From Bacillota bacterium (lineage in GTDB: Bacteria; Bacillota; Sulfobacillia; JAJZYS01; JAJZLH01): a stretch of DNA of 33,450 nucleotides. Numbering within the stretch: position 1 is the first letter of the stretch; each line of letters opens with the position of its first letter. This document shows, in pieces, positions 1-8,121 of this stretch. A program made the position numbers and the translations under genes. The stretch spans positions 1 to 33,450 of the forward strand of contig JAJZLH010000057.1 of NCBI GenBank assembly GCA_021803575.1, given 5' to 3'. The notes below the pieces were generated by a model. That model searched no databases. It was not told the origin of the DNA and worked only from the letters and a program-made list of their open reading frames with translations.

Positions 1-500
1 GCCACGCCGCTGTCGGCGTCCAGCCCGGACGGCAGGTCGCAGGCGATGGTCGGCAGCTGCCACACCGCCGCCTGCTCCAGGTAGGCCCGCATGTCGGAGC
101 GGAGCGGGGCGCTCAGGCCGGTCCCGAGCAGCCCGTCAATCAGGCCGCAGTCCGGGCCTGGCCGCTCGTGCCAGGGCGCAAGGCGGGTGCCGGGCAGGGC
201 GAGCAGGGCCTGAAGCCGCGCCTCCACCAGGGCGCTGCGCTGGCTCGTGCCGAGGTAGACCGCCACCGGCATGCCGCCTCTGGCCAGGATGGCACCGGCG
301 GTGAGGGCGTCGCCGCCGTTATTGCCGCCTCCTGCCAAGAGCGCCGCCTGGCGGGCGACCGGCAGGTGGCGACGAAACGAGGCGGCGATGTCCCGGCCCG
401 CCTGGTCCATCAGGTCCTCCACCAAAAGCCGGCGCTGGCTGATCACGCGCGCTTCACCCGCTCGCATCTCGGCTGCGAGAAGGACCGGCCGGCCGCTCAC
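1..500 (-). CDS. nnr: NAD(P)H-hydrate epimerase, N-terminal part (truncated by window edge)
   Basis: The first 166 codons of a YjeF_N-type NAD(P)HX epimerase, which repairs hydrated NADH/NADPH by interconverting the R and S epimers. Seen: a glycine-rich loop GGGNNGGDAL around residues 56-65, the characteristic nucleotide-side motif of this family, then a segment reading IDGLLGTGLSAPLR and, at the edge, CDLPSGLDADSG, which matches the conserved PSGL(D/N)xxxG block. The chosen start is GTG at 500-498; its GTGA overlaps the acpS stop by four bases, suggesting translational coupling. An in-frame ATG lies at codon 12. The family is often fused to an ADP-dependent dehydratase domain; that part would lie outside the window. 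The acpS-nnr pairing is common in Gram-positive genomes. Confidence 0.9.
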   Translation of the reverse strand, partial: MSGRPVLLAAEMRAGEARVISQRRLLVEDLMDQAGRDIAASFRRHLPVARQAALLAGGGNNGGDALTAGAILARGGMPVAVYLGTSQRSALVEARLQALLALPGTRLAPWHERPGPDCGLIDGLLGTGLSAPLRSDMRAYLEQAAVWQLPTIACDLPSGLDADSGV

Positions 501-862
501 GCCTCCACCACCACCACCGCCATCGCCACGTCCCTGCCATGGCTGAAGGAGAGGTGCAGGCGGCGGCCGCCCAGGGCCCGAAAGCGCTCCTCCAGGCTCC
601 CGGTCAGGACCAAGGACACCCCGCTCGCCCCCCGCACCACCTCGGCCTCCTGCCAGCGCTGCCTGGAGGCGCCGACGCCCAGGGCCTTGAAGGCCGCCTC
701 CTTGGCCGCGAAGCGGGCGGCCAGCCGGCGCGCCAGCTCCGGCCCGCTGCCGGCGTAGGAGCGCTCGCCCGGCGTGAAGCAGCGGAGCTGGAATCGAGCC
801 CGCCGCATGGCGCGGGCGATGCGGTCGACCTCGGTCAGGTCGACGCCGACTGCCAGGATCAC
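497..862 (-). CDS. acpS: Holo-[acyl-carrier-protein] synthase
   Basis: Transfers 4'-phosphopantetheine from coenzyme A to the serine of acyl carrier protein, activating it for fatty acid synthesis. The 121-residue product is the normal AcpS length. Seen: the N-terminal VGVDLTEVDRI block carrying the metal-binding Asp, and the second signature RFAAKEAAFKALG carrying the Lys-Glu pair. I chose the GTG at 862-860 because a GAGAGGGGG ribosome binding site lies just upstream and the product then begins directly with the first family motif; the open frame extends to 931 but those residues match nothing. The stop overlaps the nnr start. The gene is divergent from the ABC transporter at 1088. Confidence is high. 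Confidence 0.95.
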   Translation of the reverse strand: MILAVGVDLTEVDRIARAMRRARFQLRCFTPGERSYAGSGPELARRLAARFAAKEAAFKALGVGASRQRWQEAEVVRGASGVSLVLTGSLEERFRALGGRRLHLSFSHGRDVAMAVVVVEA

Positions 863-1087
863 GGCCGTCCCCCTCTCCGTCCCCTTGCTGGCGATTCCAC
901 AGGCCACGCCCTGTCCCCTGTGCCAGGCCACACGGCTGGCGGACCTCGAGCGTGCAGCCTTCGCACCGTTCCTCCCGGCGCCGGGGGTGAAGAGGTATCA
1001 GCGTTTGGCCGGTGGAAGTCGGATCTTCCCGCAGGCGGCCTGGTCGCCGGGGGTGATTTTTTGCGCTGAGAGAGGGGTCGGGCACAG
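863..1087. promoter_or_regulatory. Divergent intergenic region with a 12-base direct repeat
   Basis: This 225-base gap separates acpS (leftward) from the ABC transporter (rightward) and should hold promoters for both. I see no convincing -35/-10 pair. It does contain the 12-mer CGCCGGGGGTGA twice in the same orientation (979-990 and 1045-1056, 66 bases apart). The first copy overlaps a perfect 12-base palindrome CCCGGCGCCGGG (974-985). A T6 tract follows the second copy. A strong GAGAGGGG ribosome binding site precedes the ATG at 1088. A regulatory role for the repeats is inference only. Confidence 0.4.
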
Positions 1088-1995
<908 letters not shown>

Positions 1996-1999
<4 letters not shown>

Positions 2000-3072
2000 C
2001 GGCCACCCTGGCCCTGGTGCGGGCCCTGTTTCGCACCTACACCCGCAACCGGCAGGGTCTGTTCTGGAGTCTCTTCTTCCCGGTTGTCCTGATGCTGGTG
2101 TTCGGCCTGCTCGGCAACTCCAAGGCCATCTCCATCAATCTGGCGGTGGCTGGCGGCTCCCCAGCCTTCCAGCATGAGATCAGCACCGCCCTGGCGCACA
2201 GCACCATCTTCAAGGTGAAGGAGATGACGCCCACCGCCGCCAGGGCGGCGGTGCGCGCCGGCAGCGAGGACGCCGAACTGCTCCTGCCGGCGATCCTGAC
2301 GCCTGGACAACCGGCCGCCATCACCCTCTACTACAACAACGCCAACCAGGTCGCCGCCGGACAGACGGTGGGCGCCGTGCAACAGGCGGTCGGCGCCATC
2401 AACCTCGCCCTCTCCGGCCGTCCGCCAGCCCTGACCGTCTCGCCCCAGCCTGTCTCCGGCAGCCGCAGCTTCTCCTACCTCGACTTTCTGCTCCCCGGTC
2501 TGCTCGCCCTCACCATCATGCAGGGCTGCCTGTTCGGCCTCGCCACCGGCCTCACTCGCTGGAAGGAGCAGGGGGTGCTCCGGCGGTTTTTGGCCACGCC
2601 GTTGCGCCCGGTCCAGTTCCTGGGCGCCACCGTCATCAACTACATCCTGACCAACATGGTGAGTGTCGTGATCATCCTGATCATTGGCGTCGATTTCCTG
2701 CACGCCACCGTCCAGCTGCCGATCCTGCCGCTGCTATTGGCGGTGGTGCTTGGCCTCGCCGCCTTCATCAGCATCGGCTTCCTGATCGCCGGCCAGGCGA
2801 AGAGCCAGGAGGCGGTGGTGCCCTTGGTCAACCTGATCTCCTTCCCCATGATGTTCCTGTCTGGAGTCTTCTTCTCACCGGCATCGCTGCCGCCGTTTCT
2901 GGCCACGGTGGTCAGCTTCTTCCCGCTCACCTACCTCGCCAACGCCCTGCGCGGCCTGATGTCCGGTCAGCTGGTCGGCCTGGCCCCAGCGCTGTGGGGA
3001 GACCTGGCCGGGCTTGCCGCGTGGACGGCGCTGGGTGCTCTGATCGCCGGCCGCACCTGGCGCTGGGAGTAG
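1996..3072 (+). CDS. ABC-2 type transporter permease (DrrB-like)
   Basis: The 358-residue membrane subunit partnering the preceding ATPase. Seen: one hydrophobic segment near residues 22-40, a large outward loop of roughly 120 residues, then a cluster of five further membrane segments from about residue 165 to the end. The segment reading PMMFLSGVFFSPASLP is the conserved ABC-2 permease motif that precedes the last external loop. The cytoplasmic helix TRWKEQGVLRRFLATPL between the second and third segments fits the coupling helix region that contacts the ATPase. Start overlaps the upstream stop by four bases. No terminator is visible after the stop; the leuS promoter follows within 25 bases. 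Confidence 0.92.
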
Positions 3073-3092
3073 GCGGCGGCGCACCCCTCTCG

Positions 3093-3122
3093 TTGACCCG
3101 GCCGCCCTGGTCAGCCTAGAAT
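3093..3122 (+). promoter_or_regulatory. Probable sigma-A type promoter of leuS
   Basis: TTGACC (3093-3098) and TAGAAT (3117-3122) each match the sigma-70/sigma-A consensus at five of six positions and are separated by 18 bases. Transcription would begin near 3129, giving a leader of only about 36 bases before the leuS GTG. This leaves no room for a T-box leader of the kind that often controls aminoacyl-tRNA synthetase genes in Bacillota. Confidence 0.7.
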
Positions 3123-3132
3123 CATCCCCATA

Positions 3133-3148
3133 CCCGCCGCCTGGCGGG
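3133..3148 (+). other. Short hairpin in the leuS leader
   Basis: CCCGCC (3133-3138), loop GCCT, GGCGGG (3143-3148): a perfect six-pair stem with a four-base loop located between the predicted transcription start and the ribosome binding site AGGGGAGGA (3151-3159). It has no T tract and so does not look like a terminator. It may stabilise the 5' end of the message or modulate ribosome access; that role is inferred. Confidence 0.45.
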
Positions 3149-3165
3149 CCAGGGGAGGATCGGCC

Positions 3166-5589
3166 GTGGACGAGACCTACCGGCCCCAGGAGATCGAGCC
3201 GCGCTGGCAGGCGCGCTGGCGGGCGGCCAAAGTGGGCGAAGTGGATCTCCACGGCGCCCAGCGCCCCTATTACAACCTGATGATGTTTCCCTACCCATCG
3301 GCCGAGGGGCTGCATGTCGGCAACGTGTTCGCCTTCACCGGCGCCGACATCCACGGCCGGCTGAGGGCGATGCAGGGATACGACGTGTTCGAGCCGATGG
3401 GCTTCGACGCCTTCGGCATCCACAGCGAGAACACGGCGATCCGGCTGGGCATCCACCCCAAAGAGCTGGTTGCCCAGAACACCCAGAACTTCCGCCGCCA
3501 GCTGGAGCGGCTGGGCGGCCGCTTCGCCTGGTCGCACGTGCTGGACTCCACCGACCCGGCCTACTACCGCTGGACGCAGTGGATCTTCCTCAAGCTGTTC
3601 GAGGCGGGACTGGCCTACCGCAAGGAGGCGCCGGTCAACTGGTGCCCCTCCTGCCGCACCGTGCTCGCCGACGAGCAGGTCATCTCCGGCCGCTGCGAAC
3701 GGTGCGATACGGTGGTCGAGCAGCGCAACCTGGAGCAGTGGTTCTTCAAGATCACCGCCTACGCCGACCAGCTGTTGGACGACCTGGCCGACCTGGACTG
3801 GTCGGAGGTGATCAAGACCGCCCAGACCAACTGGATCGGACGGAGCCAGGGCACAGCTCTCACCTTCTCGGTGCTGGAACCGGCCCACGGCCAGATCGAG
3901 GTGTTCACCACCCGGCCAGACACCCTGTACGGCGTCACCTTCCTCACCCTTGCCCCCAGCCACCCGCTGGCCCTGGCCATCGCTAGCGCCCAGTGCCGGC
4001 CGGAGGTGGAGCGCTACATCGCCGAGGCCGCCCGCCGAGAGGAGGCCGGGAGCGGCGAGCGGGCCAAGACCGGCGTCCAGACCGGCGCCTTCGCCCGCCA
4101 CCCCCTCACCCAGGCCCCACTTCCCATCCTGGTCGCCGACTACGTGCTGGCCGGCTACGGCACCGGCGCCGTGATGGGCGTGCCCGGCCACGATCAGCGC
4201 GACTTCGCCTTCGCCCAGGCCATGGGCCTGCCGGTGACCCGGGTGGTGGCCGCCTCCCCCCCGGACCAGGGGCCGCTCCTCGAGGCCTACACGGACGAGG
4301 CGGGCGTGCTGGTGAACTCCGGACCGTACGACGGCATGCGCGTCGCCGACGCCAAGCAGGCGATCACCGCTCGGGCGGAGGAGGACGGATTCGGCCGGGC
4401 CGAGACCACCTACCACCTCCGGGACTGGCTGATCTCCCGCCAGCGCTACTGGGGCCCGCCCATCCCCGTCGTTTACTGCGAGGCGTGCGGCGTGGTCGGC
4501 GTGCCAGAGGCGGAGCTGCCCGTATTGCTCCCGGAGAGTGAGGACTTCGTGCCCCAGGGCACCGGTGCATCGCCCTTGGCGTCCATCCCGGATTTCGTGA
4601 ACACGCGCTGCCCCCGCTGCGGCGGGCCTGCTCGCCGCGAGACCGACGTCTCCGACAACTTCCTGTGCTCGTCCTGGTACTTCCTGCGCTACCCCTCCCA
4701 CCCCGCGGTCACCGACCGGCCCTTCGACCCGGACCTCGTCGCCAAGTGGCTGCCGGTGGACAGCTACATCGGCGGCAGGGAGCACGCCGTGCTGCACCTG
4801 CTCTACACCCGCTTCATCTGCTTCGCCCTGCACGACCTGGGCTGGCTGCCCTTCGCCGAGCCGTTCCGCCGCTTTCGGGCGCACGGCACCATCACCAAGG
4901 GCGGCGCCAAGATGTCCAAGTCGCGCGGCAACGTGGTCACCCCCGACGCCCTGTTCGACCGTTACGGCGCCGACGTGACGCGCCTCTACCTGATGTTCCT
5001 CGGCCCCTACCAGGAGGGCGGCGACTACTCCGACCGCAACATCGAGGGTGTGTGGCGCTTCCTGCAGCGCCTCTACCAGCTGGTCACGGCCAGCCGGGGC
5101 GGGGTGGAGAACTGCCAGCCCCAGCACCTCGCCGACCTCCACCGGGTGGTGAAGCGGGTGGGCGACGACCTGGAGGCCCTCAAGTACAACACCGCCATCG
5201 CCGCCCTGATGGAGTACACCACCTACCTGCGCCAGCGCCAGGAGCCAGCCTCCCAGCAGGAGCTGCGCACCCTCACCCTGCTCCTGGCGCCGCTCGCCCC
5301 GCACCTGGCCGAGGAGCTCTGGGCCAAGCTGGGCGGTGCCTTCTCCGTGCACAGCCAGGCCTTCCCCACCTACGACCCCGCCCAGCTGGTGGCAAGGACC
5401 GCCACCGTGGTGGTGCAGGTGGACGGCCGGGTGAGGGACCGCCTGACCGTGCCGGCCGGCAGCGGGCAACAGGAGGTGGCCGACCGGGCGATGGCGCTGC
5501 CCTCGGTCCAGAAGCACCTGCAAGGAGCTCAGGTGGAACGCGTCGTATTCGTACCCGATCGGCTCTTGAACATCGTCAGCGCCAGCTGA
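3166..5589 (+). CDS. leuS: Leucyl-tRNA synthetase
   Basis: Charges tRNA-Leu with leucine (class Ia synthetase). The 807 residues span the whole family architecture. Seen: the HIGH-equivalent motif reads HVGN (residues 50-53), a CxxC...CxxC zinc site (Cys160, 163, 177, 180), a CP1 editing domain from about residue 225 with TTRPDTLYG and GTGAVMGVPGHDQRDF, a second Cys-rich insert (YCEAC...RCPRC), and KMSKS at 582-586, followed by the helical anticodon-binding domain. The start is GTG after a strong AGGGGAGGA site. The gene stands alone behind its own promoter. The HVGN motif and the neighbouring FDAFGIHSEN block differ from the HMGH and WDAFGLPAE forms of well-studied bacterial enzymes, so this belongs to a divergent LeuRS branch. 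The editing residues appear intact. Confidence 0.97.
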   Translation: MDETYRPQEIEPRWQARWRAAKVGEVDLHGAQRPYYNLMMFPYPSAEGLHVGNVFAFTGADIHGRLRAMQGYDVFEPMGFDAFGIHSENTAIRLGIHPKELVAQNTQNFRRQLERLGGRFAWSHVLDSTDPAYYRWTQWIFLKLFEAGLAYRKEAPVNWCPSCRTVLADEQVISGRCERCDTVVEQRNLEQWFFKITAYADQLLDDLADLDWSEVIKTAQTNWIGRSQGTALTFSVLEPAHGQIEVFTTRPDTLYGVTFLTLAPSHPLALAIASAQCRPEVERYIAEAARREEAGSGERAKTGVQTGAFARHPLTQAPLPILVADYVLAGYGTGAVMGVPGHDQRDFAFAQAMGLPVTRVVAASPPDQGPLLEAYTDEAGVLVNSGPYDGMRVADAKQAITARAEEDGFGRAETTYHLRDWLISRQRYWGPPIPVVYCEACGVVGVPEAELPVLLPESEDFVPQGTGASPLASIPDFVNTRCPRCGGPARRETDVSDNFLCSSWYFLRYPSHPAVTDRPFDPDLVAKWLPVDSYIGGREHAVLHLLYTRFICFALHDLGWLPFAEPFRRFRAHGTITKGGAKMSKSRGNVVTPDALFDRYGADVTRLYLMFLGPYQEGGDYSDRNIEGVWRFLQRLYQLVTASRGGVENCQPQHLADLHRVVKRVGDDLEALKYNTAIAALMEYTTYLRQRQEPASQQELRTLTLLLAPLAPHLAEELWAKLGGAFSVHSQAFPTYDPAQLVARTATVVVQVDGRVRDRLTVPAGSGQQEVADRAMALPSVQKHLQGAQVERVVFVPDRLLNIVSAS

Positions 5590-5615
5590 CGGGTCTACTG
5601 CGAGGGGGATGGGCG

Positions 5616-6059
5616 ATGGCCAGCCGGGCGCTACGCGCTGCCGCTGCCTCCATGGTCGGCGTCCTGTTCTTGCAGTTCGCCCTCGGCATCTACGTCAACC
5701 TGTTCAGCACCCTGCCCACGCCATCGCCGCTGGGCGGCATGATGGGCATGGGTGGCATGATGGCGCTGATGACGCCGGCGGTGATGGCACACATGCTGGT
5801 CGGCTTCCTGCTCGTGGCCGGGGCGGTGGTGACCATCCCGTTGGCATCTCGCTGCGGGTCTCGCCCCGCCCTCCTGGCGGCGCTTGGCCTCGCCTTCATC
5901 CTGGTGGCCGGATACGGCGGCGTGCGGTTCCTGATGTTCGGCCAGCACGGCGCCGACTCATTCCTGATGGCGATGGCCTGGCTGGGAGCGGTGGGCGCCT
6001 TCTTGTCGCTGTGGCTGGGGGGCCTCCGCCAGGAGAGCCGGCCGCCAGCCGCCGGCTAA
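5616..6059 (+). CDS. Small Met-rich integral membrane protein, unknown function
   Basis: A 147-residue protein with about four hydrophobic segments (roughly 8-28, 52-75, 82-105 and 112-135). I do not recognise a characterised family. Seen: a QFALGIYVNLF motif at the end of the first segment, and a methionine- and glycine-rich stretch (GGMMGMGGMMALM, then MAHM) between the first and second segments. The ATG at 5616 is chosen because GAGGGGGAT lies just before it and the membrane segment begins soon after; the reading frame is open much further upstream, but only as a shadow of leuS. It starts 26 bases after the leuS stop, so it could be cotranscribed with leuS. It converges on glmS with a gap of only seven bases. 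Confidence 0.72.
   Translation: MASRALRAAAASMVGVLFLQFALGIYVNLFSTLPTPSPLGGMMGMGGMMALMTPAVMAHMLVGFLLVAGAVVTIPLASRCGSRPALLAALGLAFILVAGYGGVRFLMFGQHGADSFLMAMAWLGAVGAFLSLWLGGLRQESRPPAAG
6036..6057. repeat. Inverted repeat at the convergent junction
   Basis: AGCCGGC (6036-6042) and GCCGGCT (6051-6057) form a seven-pair stem with an eight-base loop, inside the last codons of the small membrane protein and just before the glmS stop on the other strand. Neither side has a T tract, so it is at best a weak bidirectional stop signal. Confidence 0.35.
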
Positions 6060-6066
6060 AGGCAGC

Positions 6067-7875
6067 CTATTCGACGGTCACCGACTTGGCCAGGTTGCGC
6101 GGCTTGTCGATGTCGGTCTGACGGAGGAGCGCCACGTAGTAGGCGAGCAACTGCAGGGGCAGGGCCGCCAGCACCGGCGCCAGTTCGTCGCGGCCAGCCG
6201 GCAGGACGAAGACGTGGTCCAGTTCCTGGCGGTCAAGCAGGTCATGGCTGGTGATGGCGTAGACCCAGCCGCCGCGGGCCTTGATCTCCGCCAGGTTGGA
6301 GAGCGTCTTGTCGATCAGGTCACCCTGGGTAAGCAGCGCCACCACCGGCACCCCCGCCTCGATCAGGGCCAGGGTGCCGTGCTTCAGTTCGCCGGCGGCC
6401 AGCGCCTCGGCGTGCAGGTAGGAGATCTCCTTCAGCTTGAGCTGCCCCTCCATCGCCACCGCGTAGTCGGTGCCCCGGCCGACGTAGAAGACGTCTTGGG
6501 CCTGGCTGAGCCGGGCGGCCACCGCCTCGATCTCCTGCTCCTTCTGCAGGACCAGTTCCGCTTTCTCCGGCAACGCCCACAGCTCTTTGGCCCACGCCTG
6601 CTCCTGGGCGGCGGTGAGGCGGCCGGACGCCTTGGCGTAGGCCAGCACCAGGAAGGTGAGGGCCAGGATCTGCGTGGTGTAGGCCTTGGAGGAGGCGACG
6701 GCGATTTCCGGTCCGGCCAGGGTCGGCACGTTCAGTTCCGCCTCCCGGCTGATCGAACTGCCGATCACATTGGTGACGCCGATCACCCGCGCTCCCATCG
6801 CCTTGGCCTGGCGCATGGCGGACAGGGTGTCCAGGGTCTCTCCGGACTGCGAGACGGCAACCACCGTATCCTCCCCGCCCAGGGCCAGGTGGCGGTAGCG
6901 GAACTCGCTAGCCAGCTCTGCCTCGGCCGGGATGGCGAGCACGTCCTCGGCCAGGCGGCGGGCCACCAGCGAGGCGTGGTAGCTGGTGCCGCAGGCCACA
7001 AACCACAGTTTGCGGGGCAGGGGGCCGGGGTCGATCTCCAGCTGGAGTTGGCTGAGATCTTCGCTGAGGCGGCCGGCCATGGTCTGGCGGAGTGCGCGGG
7101 GCTGCTCCCGAATCTCCTTGATCATGAAGTGGGGCAGACCCCCGCGCTCGGCCTCTTCCAGGTTCCAGCCCACCTCCAGGGGTGTGCGCTCGACCTCTCC
7201 CTCCTGGTTGTAGATGTGGGCCGCCTCGGCGCTCAGCACCACCACCTCGCCGTCCTCCACCACCACCACCCGCCGGGTGTGGCTGATCAGGGCCGGGATG
7301 TCCGAGGCCAGCATGTTCTCGCCCTCGCCCAGCCCGATCAGGAGCGGCGAGTCCTGGCGGGCGGCGCCGACGGCGTTCGGGTCCTGGGTTCTCACCACCG
7401 CCAGGGCGTAGGTGCCGCGCAGGCGGGCGGTCACGGCCTGGAGGGCCTGGCGCAGGTCTCTGTCGGAGTACTCCTCCAGGAGGTGGACCACCACCTCGGA
7501 GTCGGTCTCGGAACGAAAGCGGTGCCCCCGGGCCTCCAGTTCCCGGCGCAGGGCGGCGTGGTTTTCGATGATGCCGTTATGGGCCACGGCGACGTCGCCG
7601 TGGCAGCCGAGGTGCGGGTGGGCGTTCTGTTGATTGGGGCGGCCGTGGGTGGCCCAGCGGGTGTGGCCGACGCCCACCCGGCCCGAGAGCCCCCGGCCGG
7701 CCAGCACCTCTTCCAGCTCGGCGATCCGCCCTGCCGTCTTGACGAAGCTGAGCTGGCCCCCGTCCATCACCGCCACCCCGGCCGAGTCGTAGCCGCGGTA
7801 TTCCAGCCGGTTGAGACCGGCCAGTAGGAACGGCACGGCCTGGCCTTGTCCCGTGTATCCAACGATGCCGCACAT
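6067..7875 (-). CDS. glmS: Glutamine--fructose-6-phosphate aminotransferase (isomerizing)
   Basis: Makes glucosamine-6-phosphate from fructose-6-phosphate and glutamine, the committing step of UDP-GlcNAc and peptidoglycan precursor synthesis. The product is 602 residues, the normal length. The start is fixed by chemistry: the ATG at 7875 puts Cys second, to be exposed as the catalytic N-terminal nucleophile (MCGIVGYTG). Seen: the glutaminase loop HTRWATHGRPN, two SIS isomerase domains (VACGTSYHASLVAR and, later, YVGRGTDYAVAMEGQLKLKE), and the conserved C-terminus PRNLAKSVTVE. An AGAGAGGA ribosome binding site precedes the ATG. The approximately 170-base leader is a glmS ribozyme, so expression is predicted to fall when GlcN6P accumulates. 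glmM lies upstream on the same strand. Confidence 0.98.
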   Translation of the reverse strand: MCGIVGYTGQGQAVPFLLAGLNRLEYRGYDSAGVAVMDGGQLSFVKTAGRIAELEEVLAGRGLSGRVGVGHTRWATHGRPNQQNAHPHLGCHGDVAVAHNGIIENHAALRRELEARGHRFRSETDSEVVVHLLEEYSDRDLRQALQAVTARLRGTYALAVVRTQDPNAVGAARQDSPLLIGLGEGENMLASDIPALISHTRRVVVVEDGEVVVLSAEAAHIYNQEGEVERTPLEVGWNLEEAERGGLPHFMIKEIREQPRALRQTMAGRLSEDLSQLQLEIDPGPLPRKLWFVACGTSYHASLVARRLAEDVLAIPAEAELASEFRYRHLALGGEDTVVAVSQSGETLDTLSAMRQAKAMGARVIGVTNVIGSSISREAELNVPTLAGPEIAVASSKAYTTQILALTFLVLAYAKASGRLTAAQEQAWAKELWALPEKAELVLQKEQEIEAVAARLSQAQDVFYVGRGTDYAVAMEGQLKLKEISYLHAEALAAGELKHGTLALIEAGVPVVALLTQGDLIDKTLSNLAEIKARGGWVYAITSHDLLDRQELDHVFVLPAGRDELAPVLAALPLQLLAYYVALLRQTDIDKPRNLAKSVTVE

Positions 7876-7910
7876 ATGCATTTGTCCTCTCTTGGCTGTC
7901 TGGTGGCAGG

Positions 7911-8081
7911 CGTAAGGTGGCCACCTGTCTGTGCAGGTTGCCTTAGCGGGGGTGTCCAGTCTGTCCCGTCCGTCACCGTCCGGATTTCTGGGCACCTATC
8001 GGCACCGCCGTGCCGCGGGGTATCCGCCGAAACCTTCGATAAACCCCGACCTCGTCCACTCGCCAGGCGAGTGCAGGCGCT
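7911..8081 (-). ncRNA. glmS ribozyme (GlcN6P-activated self-cleaving riboswitch)
   Basis: The leader of glmS on the minus strand matches the glmS ribozyme core. Reading 5' to 3': the cleavage site A|GCGCC, with the cut predicted between 8081 and 8080; a P1-like hairpin CACTCGC/GCGAGTG (8073-8067 with 8063-8057); GACGAGG; GGGG (8047-8044), which can pair with CCCC (8020-8017); the invariant GTTTATCGA; and TTTCGGCGGAT (8032-8022). A six-pair stem CGGCAC/GTGCCG (8015-8010 with 8005-8000) follows, then a nested 3' hairpin with outer stem TAAGG/CCTTA (7945-7941 with 7917-7913) and inner stem ACCTG/CAGGT. Known of the family: GlcN6P acts as cofactor for cleavage, which exposes the glmS message to degradation. 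Order, spacing, core bases and position directly upstream of glmS all agree. The 3' boundary is approximate. Confidence 0.93.
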
Positions 8082-8121
8082 TTGAGACGAATCGATGCTG
8101 TTGTGCCGCCCTCCTTGCCGG

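Noticed and set aside
1031-1062. Possible terminator (GGCG...CGCC followed by T6)
   Set aside because: The stem has only four pairs and is separated from the T tract by several bases; no plus-strand gene ends upstream of it.
2875-5523. 882-codon open frame antisense to leuS
   Set aside because: A composition-driven shadow of leuS with no ribosome binding site or recognisable motif.
7876-7995. N-terminal extension of GlmS by 40 residues
   Set aside because: The mature enzyme needs Cys directly after the initiator Met, so the ATG at 7875 must be the start; the upstream stretch is the ribozyme leader.
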